Origin: Dyella sp. OK004
Lineage (GTDB): Bacteria; Pseudomonadota; Gammaproteobacteria; Xanthomonadales; Rhodanobacteraceae
NCBI RefSeq assembly: GCF_900114495.1
Contig: NZ_FOZI01000007.1
Span: 57,830 to 121,829, forward strand
DNA: 64,000 bases
Direction: 5' to 3'
The position numbers were made by a program, and so were the translations under genes. The notes below the pieces were generated by a model, which saw only the letters and a list, made by a program, of their open reading frames with translations, made no database searches and was not told the origin of the DNA. Shown here piece by piece: positions 35,301 through 43,885 of the stretch. The stretch's first letter is position 1. Every line of letters begins with the position of its first letter.

Positions 35301-37718
35301 GACCGCCGATGAGGCAGCACCGTTGCCCATCGCCACCGCGTTCTGGCCCGATGCGTTGGCATGAAAACCCACCGCTGAGGCGCCCACACCGCTCGCAGTG
35401 GTCTGGAAGCCGGTAGCGAGCGCGAAACCGGCGGTGGCCGTGCTGCCTGCACCGAGGGCTGTTGCCTGTTGCACCGTAGCCGTGGTGTTCTGGCCGAGCG
35501 CCGTGGCCCAATCGCCGCCTGCCTTTGCGTTCATGCCGATGGCAGTGGCATAGGTGCCTGAAGCGCCGGCACCCGGGCCTATCGCGATGGCATTAGGAGA
35601 CGTGGCGCCGTTGTTGGTGTAGTTCGCCTGCTGTGAGCCGCCATCGTTGACGCTCATGTAGTGCGTGGGCGTGCTGGCCGCGATGGCCTGGATGGCTTGA
35701 TTCGTCGCGTAGAGCTGGCTGCCGTTGATCGCATCCGTGCTGCTGCCGCTGATGCGTCCCGCTGCGACATTGGTGATAGTGCGTTCGCTATTCAATGCGC
35801 CCACGCTCACCGTGCTGGTCGGCGTGGTGCCGGCAAAGGCATAAGTGGTGCCACCGATGGTGTAGTTCGGCGTGCCGACGGCGACCGCCGTGGTGGAGCC
35901 TGAGCCCAGCGCCACATCCTTCGCGTTGTTCGCCGTGGCCGTGTCGCCAAAGGCCACTGCACCGGCAGCCAACGCCTTGCTCGCATTGCCGAGCGCGACC
36001 GAACCCTGACCAATGGCCTGATTGCTGTTGCCGATGGCGACGGCGCCGTTCGCCTGCGTTGTCCCAGCGGCATCGCCTGCGGCGAGATTGTTGGCACCCA
36101 TCGCCACCGCGCCGGTGCCGAGTGCGGTGTTCGGATCGCCAATCGCCACCGCGCCATTGCCGTTGGCGGTCTGGCCTTCACCCAGCGCAACGGCACCGGT
36201 GCCGCCCTTCACCTGCGAGTTGTGGCCGCCGGCGATGGAGCCCGTTCCGGACGCGGCGGCGACGGTATTGCTGTCGCCGAAGGCCACCGTGGATGCCGCC
36301 AGCGCCTTGGACGCATTGCCCGCCGCAACGGCATTCGCACCACTACTGGCAGCATTGAGGCCGATGGCTACCGCATTGGTGCCGCTCGCGGCAGTGCCAT
36401 ATCCCAGCGCAACAGCCTGGACGGCCGACGCATTGGCCGCAGCGCCCATCGCGACTGCATTGGTCGCGGTGGCGTTCGCCAGCAGACCGACGGCAATGGC
36501 ACTGCCTTGCGTTGCTGTTGATTGAGCGCCTACGGCAATGGTGTTGGTGCTCGACGATGTAGCGCCCCCGGTCGTATTGCCGCCGATAGCGATGGCAGCT
36601 GTCCCCGAGGCGTGGGTCGAAACACCGATGGCGATCGACTGGTCGCCGTTGGCCACGTTGTTCTGGCCTGCCGCGACGCTGGAGATGCCCGAAGCCTGGG
36701 CATTGGCACCCACTGCTGTTGCCCCCACGGCCGAGGCGGCCGCATTGCTACCCAGGGCCGTGCCGTACTGCGCAGTGGCCGAAGTCTGCCTGCCTACCGC
36801 GGTCGACTGGCTGCCTGAAGCAGCGGACGACGTGCCGATGGCGATCGCATCCGTAGTGCTCGCATTCGCCTGCAATCCCATGCCGATGCCTTCGTCGCCG
36901 GCAACGCTCACATCCGTACCGATCGCGACGGCCGATGCGCCGGATGCACCTACACCAATAGTGCGCGCGCCCAGGTAGATTGCGTTCAGAGCGGACGCAT
37001 TGGCTTGCCAGCCCACGGCTGTCGCGTGGGTTCCGCCGCTCACGACCGAGCCCGAGCCGATGGCAACGGCATTATTAGAGTTGGTGACCTTGGTCAGATA
37101 ACCGATGGCGATGCTGTTGACCGAGTTCGCGTCCACCGAACTGGTGTTGGCAAAAGCAACGCTATTGGTGCTGGCACTGATCGAAAGAGATCCCATGGCA
37201 AGGGCATTGGCACCGGAAGCCGTGACATCCGTGCCAATGCCGATCGCGCCACCCGCGGTAGCGCCCGTGGAAGGACTGGTACGCGCGCCGAGGTAGACGG
37301 AATTGATGGCGCTGGTATAGGCCTGGAAACCCAGGGCTATGCCGTTCTGCCCGGTGGAAAGAGAGTTGTAGCCCACCGCCAATGCACCCAGTACGTTGGC
37401 GTGCGCAAGCGATCCTATCGCGGTGGCTCCAGTACCGCTGGCCGCAGACTGAAGGCCCATGCACGAAGCGGTGCCGTTATAGACGTTCCAGGGCGTATTG
37501 CTGCAGTCCACAGCCTGCGCATCCGCCCGCTCAACCCATCCCGCCCCACCCAGTGCCATCAGCACGGTCAAAATGCCCAGGCTGAGTCGGCTCGGGGCTA
37601 GCCGATGACGTCCCCCGCGTCGGTCGACCACGCCGCTGCGATGGCATGTGGCTATCTCCGAAGCGACCACCAGTTGGTTAAGCGAGGCATTCCATACTTT
37701 GCTGTAAATCCTGTTCAT
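29388..37718 (-). CDS. Giant trimeric autotransporter adhesin (YadA/Hia type)
   Basis: 2776 aa. An extended signal peptide begins MNRIYSKVWNASLNQLVVAS (ESPR-type start, residues 1-25) with a hydrophobic core to ADAQA near residue 68. A very long passenger of YadA-head hexad-like repeats (AVAIG, ATALG, SVALG units), interrupted by neck/stalk motifs (RTITNVAAGRISGSSTDAIN, GSQLYATNQAV). The last about 90 residues form the YadA anchor (RIGNRANAGVASAMAMASLP ... GGGVGAGVVW) that trimerises into the outer-membrane barrel. GGAG precedes the ATG at 37718. Expected role: surface adhesion or autoagglutination. Long internal duplications are present (see repeat entry). Followed by the TpgA-like gene. Confidence 0.96.
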   Translation of the reverse strand: MNRIYSKVWNASLNQLVVASEIATCHRSGVVDRRGGRHRLAPSRLSLGILTVLMALGGAGWVERADAQAVDCSNTPWNVYNGTASCMGLQSAASGTGATAIGSLAHANVLGALAVGYNSLSTGQNGIALGFQAYTSAINSVYLGARTSPSTGATAGGAIGIGTDVTASGANALAMGSLSISASTNSVAFANTSSVDANSVNSIAIGYLTKVTNSNNAVAIGSGSVVSGGTHATAVGWQANASALNAIYLGARTIGVGASGASAVAIGTDVSVAGDEGIGMGLQANASTTDAIAIGTSSAASGSQSTAVGRQTSATAQYGTALGSNAAASAVGATAVGANAQASGISSVAAGQNNVANGDQSIAIGVSTHASGTAAIAIGGNTTGGATSSSTNTIAVGAQSTATQGSAIAVGLLANATATNAVAMGAAANASAVQAVALGYGTAASGTNAVAIGLNAASSGANAVAAGNASKALAASTVAFGDSNTVAAASGTGSIAGGHNSQVKGGTGAVALGEGQTANGNGAVAIGDPNTALGTGAVAMGANNLAAGDAAGTTQANGAVAIGNSNQAIGQGSVALGNASKALAAGAVAFGDTATANNAKDVALGSGSTTAVAVGTPNYTIGGTTYAFAGTTPTSTVSVGALNSERTITNVAAGRISGSSTDAINGSQLYATNQAIQAIAASTPTHYMSVNDGGSQQANYTNNGATSPNAIAIGPGAGASGTYATAIGMNAKAGGDWATALGQNTTATVQQATALGAGSTATAGFALATGFQTTASGVGASAVGFHANASGQNAVAMGNGAASSAVDSIAIGTSAVSTGPLGGAIAIGPNANASGSFTTAIGTGAVANGDWATSLGQGANASVQQATALGSGSSATANFALATGFQASATQVAATALGLHANASAQNSIAIGNAATSSAANATAIGNASQALAASTVAFGDSNTVAAAAGTGSIAGGHNSQVKGGTGAVALGEGQTVTGNGAVAIGDPNTTNGNGAVTMGANNVAAGNAAGTTAANGAVAIGNTNQAIGQGSVALGNTSKALAAGAVAFGNAATANNANDVALGSGSTTATAVGTPNYVIAGTTYNFAGTTPTSTVSVGALNTERTITNVAAGRISGGSTDAINGSQLYAVTQAVQLLATNTPLHYYSVNDGGTQQANYLNNGATGNNSMAAGVAASASGNSATAVGQNTSATGEDTVAIGGNSVAGSAAKAAAIGSVAIGGGSISSGQSGASVTAAGENGIAIGTLSSVSAKGGTAIGQQAAVTGNSSVAIGDIVTASGVGSVAIGPNVVASGLFATAMGQGAAATAANSTALGNGSTAKAASTVAFGDSNTVAAGAGTGSIAGGHNSQVTGGTGAIALGEGQTANGNGAVAIGDPNSATGNGAVTVGANNTANGDGAVALGNTNNAQGLGSVAIGNTSSALAAGAVAFGNAAKANNANDVALGSGSTTAVAVGTPNYTIAGTTYNFAGTTPTSTVSVGALNTERTVTNVAAGRISGSSTDAINGSQLYATNQAVDNLSSVVTANATHYYSVNDNGTHGGNYTNNGATGINALAAGVGAVATADNSTSLGQNTNVSILGGVALGSGAVSDRPIAPSSGSILVGTNVIPYNTTDRNLLGAVSVGNAADFRQITNVADGTTDQDAVTLRQLKGAMSSFSVTPIKYFHANSAATDSAAIGAESVAIGPQTTVNGDNGIGMGNGAIVQQTAPGGTAIGQNATVNLADGVALGTNATSNGIQAMALGAGTQAAFAGSVALGAGSKTDAAVGTPSTVVAGTTYSFAGTTPGSTVSVGAVGTERTITNVAAGRINGGSTDAINGSQLFATNQAVDNLSNVVTAGAIHYYSVNDGGTQQSNYANNGATGVNSLAAGPGSSAAGAGSVAIGHNSKVQGGIGAVAIGEGQTVNGDGAVAIGDPNTVIGTGAVGMGANNTANGNGALALGNGNNAQGQGSVALGNASSALAAGAVAFGNAAAANNANDVALGSGSTTGTAVGTPNAVINGTTYAFAGTTPTSTVSVGALNTERTITNVAAGRINGGSTDAINGSQLFATNQAVGTVGTIVTKLGDSIANSYGGSTTYDPTTGTLNTNITYAGNTYSSLQQIFNQISGVVDGGGIKYFHANSTLADSNAAGTNSVAIGPVSTASTTNAVSIGNGATAGTNAGDVALGAGSTTGAVVTTAGGTIDGHAYTYAGTTPTSTVSVGTVGGERTITNVAAGQVNGNSTDAINGSQLFATNQAVDNLSSTVTANATHYYSVNDNGTHGGNYTNNGATGINALAAGVGATATADNGTSLGQNTGVSIVGGVALGSGAVSDRPIAPTSGSILVGTNVIPYNTTDRNLLGAVSVGNATDFRQITNVADGTLDQDAVTLRQLKGAMSSFSVTPIKYFHANSTASDSLAAGAESVAIGPKTTVNGDNGIGMGNGAIVQQTAPGGTAIGQNATVNLADGVAMGTNATSNGIQAMALGAGTQAAFAGSVALGAGSKTDAAVGTANTTIAGTTYNFAGTTPGSTVSVGAVGAERTLTNVAAGRISGSSTDAINGSQLYATNQSLSALYTQFNNLSTVVNNLPKGGGGPTTVNNNFQTSTDNTTQATAAGNNSTAGGAGSNASGNNSTAVGANSSATGDNSVAIGAGSVASQANSVSVGSAGHERTVTNVAAGTATTDAVNVGQLNDAIESAKNWSKDYVDQRFQTVNRDLNRIGNRANAGVASAMAMASLPQAYQPNQSSAAVAVGSFHGENGIAVGVSTITESGRYVFKLNATTNSRGDTGGGVGAGVVW
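30177..33193 (-). repeat. About 850-bp segmental duplication inside the adhesin gene
   Basis: Segment 30177 to about 31030 matches segment 32340 to about 33193 at a constant offset of 2163 bp (721 codons), so the frame is kept. Both encode ILVGTNVIPYNTTDRNLLGA and LRQLKGAMSSFSVTPIKYFH plus adjoining head repeats. A shorter module encoding GGHNSQVKGGTGAVALGEGQ recurs four to five times at about 32.0, 33.6, 34.8 and 36.2 kb. These are tandem and dispersed duplications within one gene and not mobile elements. Confidence 0.85.
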
Positions 37719-38257
37719 GGGGATCTCCAAAAAAACCGCTCGGGCTCGAAATACGGGGAAGAAAGAACGTTGCTCGATGGCCACGACATCCCGGCAGGAG
37801 AACAGTCAAAGCGAGGTGCTCCAGGGGAAACCATCAACTGCCGGCACAAGCGCGCCAGCACACGCCTCTGCGACATGCGGGAAGACTTCTCAAAGGGATC
37901 GATGGCTGAAAGTGCGTACGCGGGGAATCGCCGCATCAGCCGGGGGATGTCACTAACTACATCTTCGCGGCGGCACGTACGCTCTTGTGCATTCGCGCGA
38001 AAGTCCTTGCTGCGGAGAGCCGGATGTCAGCCCTTGCGATGGAAGACAGATGAACATGATTAACCGCCCCTGCAATGTCGTCCTGGAACAAAGCCATAAA
38101 AGCTTTTGTCCTACAGCTCCACGCTTCCATTGAAGCGATCATATGCAGCAAGCGACGCACAAATTCGGAAAGCAGACCAAGCGTCTCCGGCAAACTCTGC
38201 GCAAAATCGGAAAAGCAGGTGGCGCGAAAGCATGAAGGTGAAGAAAGAATGAAAGGT
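37719..38257. promoter_or_regulatory. 539-bp upstream region of the adhesin gene, no gene seen
   Basis: Open frames here are short and lack family resemblance or ribosome sites. The region must contain the adhesin promoter (minus strand) and the 3' side of the AraC-type gene. An A/T-richer stretch with aaaagctttt lies at about 38098. Long untranslated leaders are common before large surface proteins, but I see no recognised riboswitch. Confidence 0.4.
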
Positions 38258-39322
38258 TTATGCGGCGCAACCGCTGGCGCGCATCAGCGTATCGCTGGGG
38301 AGTTCGTCGAACGCTCGACGGTAACTGGCCGCGAACCGCGACAGATCCCACAAGCCGCAGCTCATCGCCACCGACTTGATGGAGAGTTTGCCCATGTTGC
38401 GTATGGAGAGCTGGCGACTTGCTTCGTGCAACCGGAGCAACGAAAGGTAGCGTGTTGGCGACACGCCGAGAAAATCATCGAACACATGGCGCAACGTGCG
38501 ATCGCTCACCTGTGCGGCTTTTGCCACTTCCTCGACATAGATGTCGCGCTGCAACTGGGTTCGCATGAAATACCCCGTCTTGCGAAAGGTGGAGTAATGC
38601 GGCCGGCGGGCGCTGGCATGCCTCACATGCGGCACGACATGCGCGAACAAGTCATGCAGGTTGCCTTCATCGGTCAGCATGTCCGCGAAACCGTTTCCCA
38701 CCAATCCGGCCGCCTCGCGCCCCGGATCGCCCGCGAGGCTCTCGAACATCGCCCCATAACGCGCGCTCCATAACGTGCCGGCATGACCCTCGGGCCGGAA
38801 CAGCGAGAACTGCTTTCCGGCAGGGCCATACGAGTCGCGGTTTTTCTCGATAGCCCGCAACGCGCCCGCCTGCAATGGCGCGATCACCATGCTGACGCTG
38901 GACCCTGGGCCAAGCATCAGCTCGCAAGGGCTTTCCGGCAACACGATCAGCACCGTGTCGGCATGCAGCGGCATGCCTGCGCACCAACTCCCTGGCGCCA
39001 CCCGATGAAAGTGACAGATCAACTGGCGCCCCGCAGGAAGCACAAAGCGCCCGTGAAAGGCGAAGTCGACCACGAAGCTGCATAACGTGGCATCGCCGTG
39101 CTGATGGCTGCCCACCATGCCGCTCATGCCGCCTTCTTGCAGGGAAACGGCTTCCAGCTTGCACAGATCAAACACCCTGCCCAGGACATGGATGCCCGGC
39201 AAAGGAAATTTGCGATCTGCTAAGGCGACTGAAACCGCCATCCCCTGTGTCCTCTTATTCGACGCATTGCTCACACTTGCGATGTCGCGCAAATGAAAAC
39301 CTATGGATCTCGACATGCTCAT
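38258..39322 (-). CDS. AraC-family transcriptional regulator
   Basis: 354 aa. The N-terminal 220 residues are a cupin-like sensing part (GRFVLPAGRQLICHFHRVAP; LIVLPESPCELMLGPGSSVS) and the C-terminal 110 residues carry the two AraC HTH motifs (YVEEVAKAAQVSDRTLRHVF and IKSVAMSCGLWDLSRFAASY). It is encoded upstream of, and in the same direction as, the trimeric adhesin and may regulate it; ligand unknown. The start at ATG 39322 has no clear Shine-Dalgarno; Met28 is an alternative start. Confidence 0.87.
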   Translation of the reverse strand: MSMSRSIGFHLRDIASVSNASNKRTQGMAVSVALADRKFPLPGIHVLGRVFDLCKLEAVSLQEGGMSGMVGSHQHGDATLCSFVVDFAFHGRFVLPAGRQLICHFHRVAPGSWCAGMPLHADTVLIVLPESPCELMLGPGSSVSMVIAPLQAGALRAIEKNRDSYGPAGKQFSLFRPEGHAGTLWSARYGAMFESLAGDPGREAAGLVGNGFADMLTDEGNLHDLFAHVVPHVRHASARRPHYSTFRKTGYFMRTQLQRDIYVEEVAKAAQVSDRTLRHVFDDFLGVSPTRYLSLLRLHEASRQLSIRNMGKLSIKSVAMSCGLWDLSRFAASYRRAFDELPSDTLMRASGCAA

Positions 39323-39811
39323 TACGTCAACACCATGGGCAAAACCAGACGATTGCGTGCCGCATGAATTGCGATATCAACCATTCAAAGTTATGAAATT
39401 TGAAAGGCCGTAAAGCACTCTCATTTCTTCCTCTTGGCATGTCGTCGGCTGCCGTCAATTTTTTGACGCAACAACCCGCCGCGCATACCGCGAGACTCAA
39501 GCGCAGGACAAAACCGTCTTGCGCTCATGCCCAGGCATGAACGTTTAAAACCTCATCCAACATGTGCCCTGCCTCTACTGCCCCCTGTGCCGACCCTCTT
39601 TTCAGGTTGGGACTCAGCGAACGAACGGGACGATGGAAGCCGGCCCTGTTTGCTTCGCCCGGGGTTGCGCCATACCTCTGTGTTTCAAGGCTGCGATGCC
39701 ACCATGCACTCCTTGCTGAGTGACGTATCCGTGCCTCGATGAAATCGTTTTATCGCGGCGAAAGAATGGCATCGAAAGAAAAAATGCGTTAGTGGCAGAG
39801 ATCGGGAATAA
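39323..39811. promoter_or_regulatory. Intergenic region upstream of the AraC gene, palindrome cgtcaa-tttt-ttgacg
   Basis: No supported gene. A perfect inverted repeat cgtcaa-tttt-ttgacg lies at 39453-39468, about 130 bp upstream of the AraC start, and could be an operator or a small terminator. The rest is unremarkable. Confidence 0.35.
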
Positions 39812-40108
39812 CGTGAAGCGACGCACATTTCACTCGATCCATTATTCAGTTCCTGGCCACCTCCTAAAGCTTGGCGCAAGCTCGCCCGCCTTGAGCAACT
39901 CAAGGAATTACGTCGTCATTGGCTTCGCGCAATCCGCGCACCACGCGCTGATCTGGAAAGATGGGTCAACCGGGGAGCACAAATCATCGACGACTATCGT
40001 CGGCGCTCCTGGATGGTAGATGTGGCCCAGGCGGTGAAAAAGGTGGCCACGCAGGACATTGCACGCAGAAAAATAGGACGTAGTGCCGACGTGCCAAAGC
40101 TTTTCTGA
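39812..40108 (+). pseudogene. Start-less coding-like fragment related to 49905-50110
   Basis: A 98-codon frame open from 39812 to TGA at 40106-40108, with Lys/Arg/Trp-rich protein-like sequence (KAWRKLARLEQLKELRRHWL ... SWMVDVAQAVKKVATQDIAR). The only ATG is near its end, at 40014. From about 40011 the DNA aligns with 49905 onward (ggatggta.rtgtg, cagaaaa.taggacg shared), where the matching peptide reads RMVGVTQAIQKPPPQEFACQ. It looks like a decayed gene end or an old dispersed repeat; family unknown. Confidence 0.35.
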
Positions 40109-40189
40109 TTGGCGCCGAGCATGGCTATTGCGCTGCGATTTTGCTCGGGCGCCCATCAGGGATGCTCTGATCCAGGAGAGGTTTTCACA

Positions 40190-40262
40190 AGAGCTCACCC
40201 CCTCCCGACTTCCCCCTGTCCCACGGGACTAGCTTCGCGTCGGGAGCAGGGGGAGGAGAAAA
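40190..40262. repeat. C-rich hairpin repeat (fragment of the composite family)
   Basis: Pattern ctcaccccctcccgactt ... gagcagggggaggag, a palindrome-like intergenic repeat lying just downstream of the barrel-protein gene. Its central 28 bp (40215-40242) are the exact reverse complement of 63868-63895, and the flanks resemble 50175-50304. Probably a REP/BIME-type element without coding capacity. Confidence 0.65.
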
Positions 40263-40297
40263 GCGCGCTTAGCTGAGATTCGACGCTAATCAGGACC

Positions 40298-43200
40298 TCA
40301 GTAGTACCCCACCGCATTGAGAAACACGCCCTTGTAGCGGTAGCCAAGCTTGGTCATGTCGTCATTGAACTCGGTGAAGTTGTAGCCAATGCCCATGCGG
40401 AAATGCTTGCTGACGTCGTAGTCGACACTGGCCAGCCAGCCCTTGCGGGTACCGCCTTGCGAAGCGCGCAGCACGCGGTATTCGCCCATCAGGCTCAGCC
40501 CGCCCATCACGTAGCGGCGTGCCTGGCCGGCGATCATGGTGGCTCGGTTGTCGTACCAGTCGCCGCTGCCACGTCCAGCACGGGCCTCGCCTTCACGGGT
40601 CGCCAGCTTCGCCGCGAACTCCCACTGCGTATCCAGCCGATACACGCCCTCCAGCGAGAACACGCTGGAACGCTGGTCGTAGTAGCTGTTGGACTCGGTC
40701 TGACCCGGCGAAGACAGGTCGTAGAGGTAGGTGTATTTGCCCAGCACCGTCCAGCGCACGCTGTTCCACGGACGCCATGCGAAACCGACATTGGTTTCGT
40801 TGAAGCGCGCGTTGTTGCTCGGATCGACCTGGTCGCGCGTCCTGGACCAATTGATACGTCCGGCGATCTGCCAGGAATCGTTGATCTTGTAGCTGAGCCG
40901 ATGGGTGGTGACCCATTGGTCGCGCTGTTCCGCACCGCTGTCGCGGCGATACTCCAGCTTGCTCGACCAACTCGTCGACGCATTGGTCAGTCCGCCATTG
41001 ATGCTGGCGGCATGCCGATTGACGCTGCCTGCCCCGCTGGCCGCATTGAGCTTGCCGTCCTGCAGGGTGAAACCCAGCGTCCAGCCCATGCTCGGATAGA
41101 AGTCCATACCGAAGGTGTGGCCAATGCCGGTGTCGGGGCCCGACTTCAGCCATTGGCTTTCGTTGTAGACATTCGCCCGGTTGGACACGCGCCAGCGCTG
41201 GCCCAGGGTCAAGCCGTCCGGCGTTTGCGACAACAGACGGGAGTCGTTGTACAAGGCGGTGGAATCGACCGAGTAGGTGTAGGCGCCGTACAGCGAGTGA
41301 TCCTGGCTGAGCCGGTATTCGCCGTTGACCTGCGCCGCATCGCCACGCGAACCCTTGGTGACTTCCGCACCCGCACTGGACAGGTCGCCGAACTGGTACT
41401 TGGCGCCGACGGTGGCGGCATTGTTCTTCGGATACGCGCCACCGTCATCGGCCAACGTGAGCTGCCCGGTGGTGTAGACATCCAGCGAGCTGCCGATGCG
41501 CTGCGTATAGCCCAAAGCGCCCAGCGTGCCGGTGCCGGTGTGTAGCTGATACTGCTCTGTAACGCGGCGGATCTCGGCGATCAGGTTGGACTTCTCGGCG
41601 ATCTGCCAGTCCAGCTGCGCCTGCCCCTGCTCCAGCGCGTCGTGGCCTTGTTCCGCGTAGCTGTAGCGACCCGACAACTTCAGGTCGTCGCGCAGTTGCC
41701 CGGAGAACTCCGCGCCGTATTCATGGATGGCGAGACCCTGGTCCGCGCGTGCCACCGAATAGCCGGCATCGACATCGCGCCACCACGCACCGACGGTCCA
41801 ATCCCTGGTGGTCCAGCCCAGCTCACGGAAGTTCGCGCGCGCATCGACCGCCGTCGCATTGCCGCTGCGGGCGCCCTGCGTCACGGGGTTGGTGCGGATG
41901 AAGCTCAGGCCACCGTTATCCGAATAGAAGATCGGCGCTACTGCCGCATCGCTGTGCGAGCGCTCCACCTTCAGGTAGGTGCCGCGTCCCGCCTGCAAGG
42001 TGACGTCCGCACCCTTGAGCGTGTAGTCGTCGCTGGCGCGTCCTTCATCGACATAAGTGCCGCCCACCGCTACATGCTCACCGAACCAATGTTTGGCGCG
42101 CACGCCGGCGGTCACGTTGTTGCTGTCGAAGCCGCTGGGCACGTACTCGTAATCGGCCAGCAGATGGTTTTCATAGCCGCCTTGCGGACGGTCGCGGAAC
42201 AGCGTGCTGGTATTGCCCTGGGCGATCTGCGCCAGTGGGCGAGTGAGCAGAAGGCGGCCCTGCATCTCGTTGATGTCGTAGTCGATGCCGCGCACCAGGT
42301 TGACGCGCGACACCACGCTGCCCGTCGTCGGGTCGCGAATCTCCAGCACCACCTGATCCGAACCCGGCAGGATGTCGGTGTGGCGCAGGTAATACAGACT
42401 GCCGCCGGTGCCGAGAAACTCGGTATGGCCCAGCACCGTCTGTGCTTCCGAACCAAATGCCTTCAGCAGCGTGTTGGGATCGCCCAGCGGCGTGCTGGTG
42501 CGGCTGCGCCAATCCAGCGCTGCACCGTAAAGGCTGCGTACGTATTGCGCGTATTGGGTGCCGGTGAAGCCGGTCTGGTAGTTGCCCCACAAGGCCTGGC
42601 TCTTGTCCCAGTCGAGCCGGGCGTAGAGCTTGCCCTGGGTATCGATATCCCGATAGGTCGTCGAGTCGTCGCCGTAGACCGGGTAATACATGTTCGGGTC
42701 GAGGCGGCGGAACACATCCTTCGGGTCAGCCTTGAAGAAGCCGTTGAACAGGCTGCCGGTGGTGCGCTCCGTTGTGTCGGCCTGGGCGGTCAACAGGTAG
42801 CGCCCCTCCAGCTTGCCTTTCAGATAGAAGGCCAGACGCCCTTCATCGAGGAAACCTTCGCGGTAACGCGAATCCGTTGTCAGCGCGGATGCACCATTAC
42901 CGCTCACCGAACTCTTCGAGGCGGTGATATCCGCGATGGCGATGGCGAACAGATAGTTCGCCCGCACATTGACGGCCAGCGGGTAGTCGACCTGTTTGCC
43001 CGCCGCGCCGCGCAGGCCGACGTTGAGCGTGTGCGATCCCGTCGGCAGCAGATACTCGGCGACAAACTTGCGTTGCTGGTCGACCGGCACGCTCTGGCCG
43101 GCGATGGTGACGGTGTACTGCTCCGGCACGTTCTGGCCGAACACGCGCACCCGCGAGCCGCGGATGGTGATGTTCTGCTGGCGCAGCGCATTGTTGCCGA

Positions 43201-43885
43201 AGGTGCTGTCGAGCAGTTCGCGATCCTCCAGCTCGCTGGCGCTCAACGCGCGCAACTCGCTGGTGGCGCCCTGGTGGAGCTGATCCAGTGAACGCTGACG
43301 ATCCACCGGCCGCACCAGCTGCAAGCTGCGCGGATAGGTTTCGTCGACGCTGCCGTCCTCGCCCCACGCGCGCAGCACATAACTGAGCTGCTGGCCCGGC
43401 TGCAGCACAATGCCTGCCGGCAGCTTGCCATCCCACGTGGCCTGCACCACGGCGCCCGGCGTTACGTCGACCACCGCCAGCGGCGTGACCAGATCGGTGT
43501 CGTCGCCGCGATAGATGGTCACCTGCATCTTGCGGATGAAGGCGTCGTAGTTGCTGTAGATCTGGAAGTGCACGGGCTCGGTGACCTGGCCGTGCTCGAA
43601 CGCCGCGACAGCGCTGCCTTGCACGTTGAGCAAGGGCGTGGTCAGGGTCGGATCTTCAGTAGCCCAGATCAGGCCGCCGTTGGGCAGGTCGACGCTGTAC
43701 CTGGCTGGCGTCGCGGTGTTTGGCGACCGAGTCGCTGTCGTCACGGATGTAGCCGACGACGTTGACTGTGCGTAAGCGGGCATTCCGATGCCCATCATCA
43801 GAACGCCGAGGATGGCGGCGTCCAGTGTCCTGATTCGCATGATGCTGATTGCCTTGGTCGGAGCGAGGGAGCGGCGCGCGTTCAT
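40298..43885 (-). CDS. Predicted outer-membrane beta-barrel protein coupled to DUF11 surface protein
   Basis: 1195 aa. Signal peptide (IRTLDAAILGVLMMGIGMPAYA) after a short N-terminal extension. Residues to about 330 are soluble beta-rich domains (including RGSRVRVFGQNVPEQYTVTI), about 380-560 include YPVYGDDSTTYRDIDTQGKL and LYARLDWDKSQALWGNYQTG, and from about 600 alternating amphipathic strands run to the C-terminal YKGVFLNAVGYY, ending in an aromatic residue as barrel proteins do. Its ATG overlaps the stop of the giant DUF11 gene (ATGA), so the two are translationally coupled and probably work together, for example in display or anchoring. No recognised named family; function inferred only. 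Confidence 0.75.
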   Translation of the reverse strand: MNARRSLAPTKAISIMRIRTLDAAILGVLMMGIGMPAYAQSTSSATSVTTATRSPNTATPARYSVDLPNGGLIWATEDPTLTTPLLNVQGSAVAAFEHGQVTEPVHFQIYSNYDAFIRKMQVTIYRGDDTDLVTPLAVVDVTPGAVVQATWDGKLPAGIVLQPGQQLSYVLRAWGEDGSVDETYPRSLQLVRPVDRQRSLDQLHQGATSELRALSASELEDRELLDSTFGNNALRQQNITIRGSRVRVFGQNVPEQYTVTIAGQSVPVDQQRKFVAEYLLPTGSHTLNVGLRGAAGKQVDYPLAVNVRANYLFAIAIADITASKSSVSGNGASALTTDSRYREGFLDEGRLAFYLKGKLEGRYLLTAQADTTERTTGSLFNGFFKADPKDVFRRLDPNMYYPVYGDDSTTYRDIDTQGKLYARLDWDKSQALWGNYQTGFTGTQYAQYVRSLYGAALDWRSRTSTPLGDPNTLLKAFGSEAQTVLGHTEFLGTGGSLYYLRHTDILPGSDQVVLEIRDPTTGSVVSRVNLVRGIDYDINEMQGRLLLTRPLAQIAQGNTSTLFRDRPQGGYENHLLADYEYVPSGFDSNNVTAGVRAKHWFGEHVAVGGTYVDEGRASDDYTLKGADVTLQAGRGTYLKVERSHSDAAVAPIFYSDNGGLSFIRTNPVTQGARSGNATAVDARANFRELGWTTRDWTVGAWWRDVDAGYSVARADQGLAIHEYGAEFSGQLRDDLKLSGRYSYAEQGHDALEQGQAQLDWQIAEKSNLIAEIRRVTEQYQLHTGTGTLGALGYTQRIGSSLDVYTTGQLTLADDGGAYPKNNAATVGAKYQFGDLSSAGAEVTKGSRGDAAQVNGEYRLSQDHSLYGAYTYSVDSTALYNDSRLLSQTPDGLTLGQRWRVSNRANVYNESQWLKSGPDTGIGHTFGMDFYPSMGWTLGFTLQDGKLNAASGAGSVNRHAASINGGLTNASTSWSSKLEYRRDSGAEQRDQWVTTHRLSYKINDSWQIAGRINWSRTRDQVDPSNNARFNETNVGFAWRPWNSVRWTVLGKYTYLYDLSSPGQTESNSYYDQRSSVFSLEGVYRLDTQWEFAAKLATREGEARAGRGSGDWYDNRATMIAGQARRYVMGGLSLMGEYRVLRASQGGTRKGWLASVDYDVSKHFRMGIGYNFTEFNDDMTKLGYRYKGVFLNAVGYY

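Noticed and set aside
39614..39826. Short minus-strand frames upstream of the barrel locus
   Set aside because: No ribosome site, no family and overlap with another equally weak frame.
41642..43291. Long plus-strand frame opposite the barrel-protein gene
   Set aside because: No recognised domain; the minus strand carries a signal peptide, beta-strand pattern and an operon overlap.
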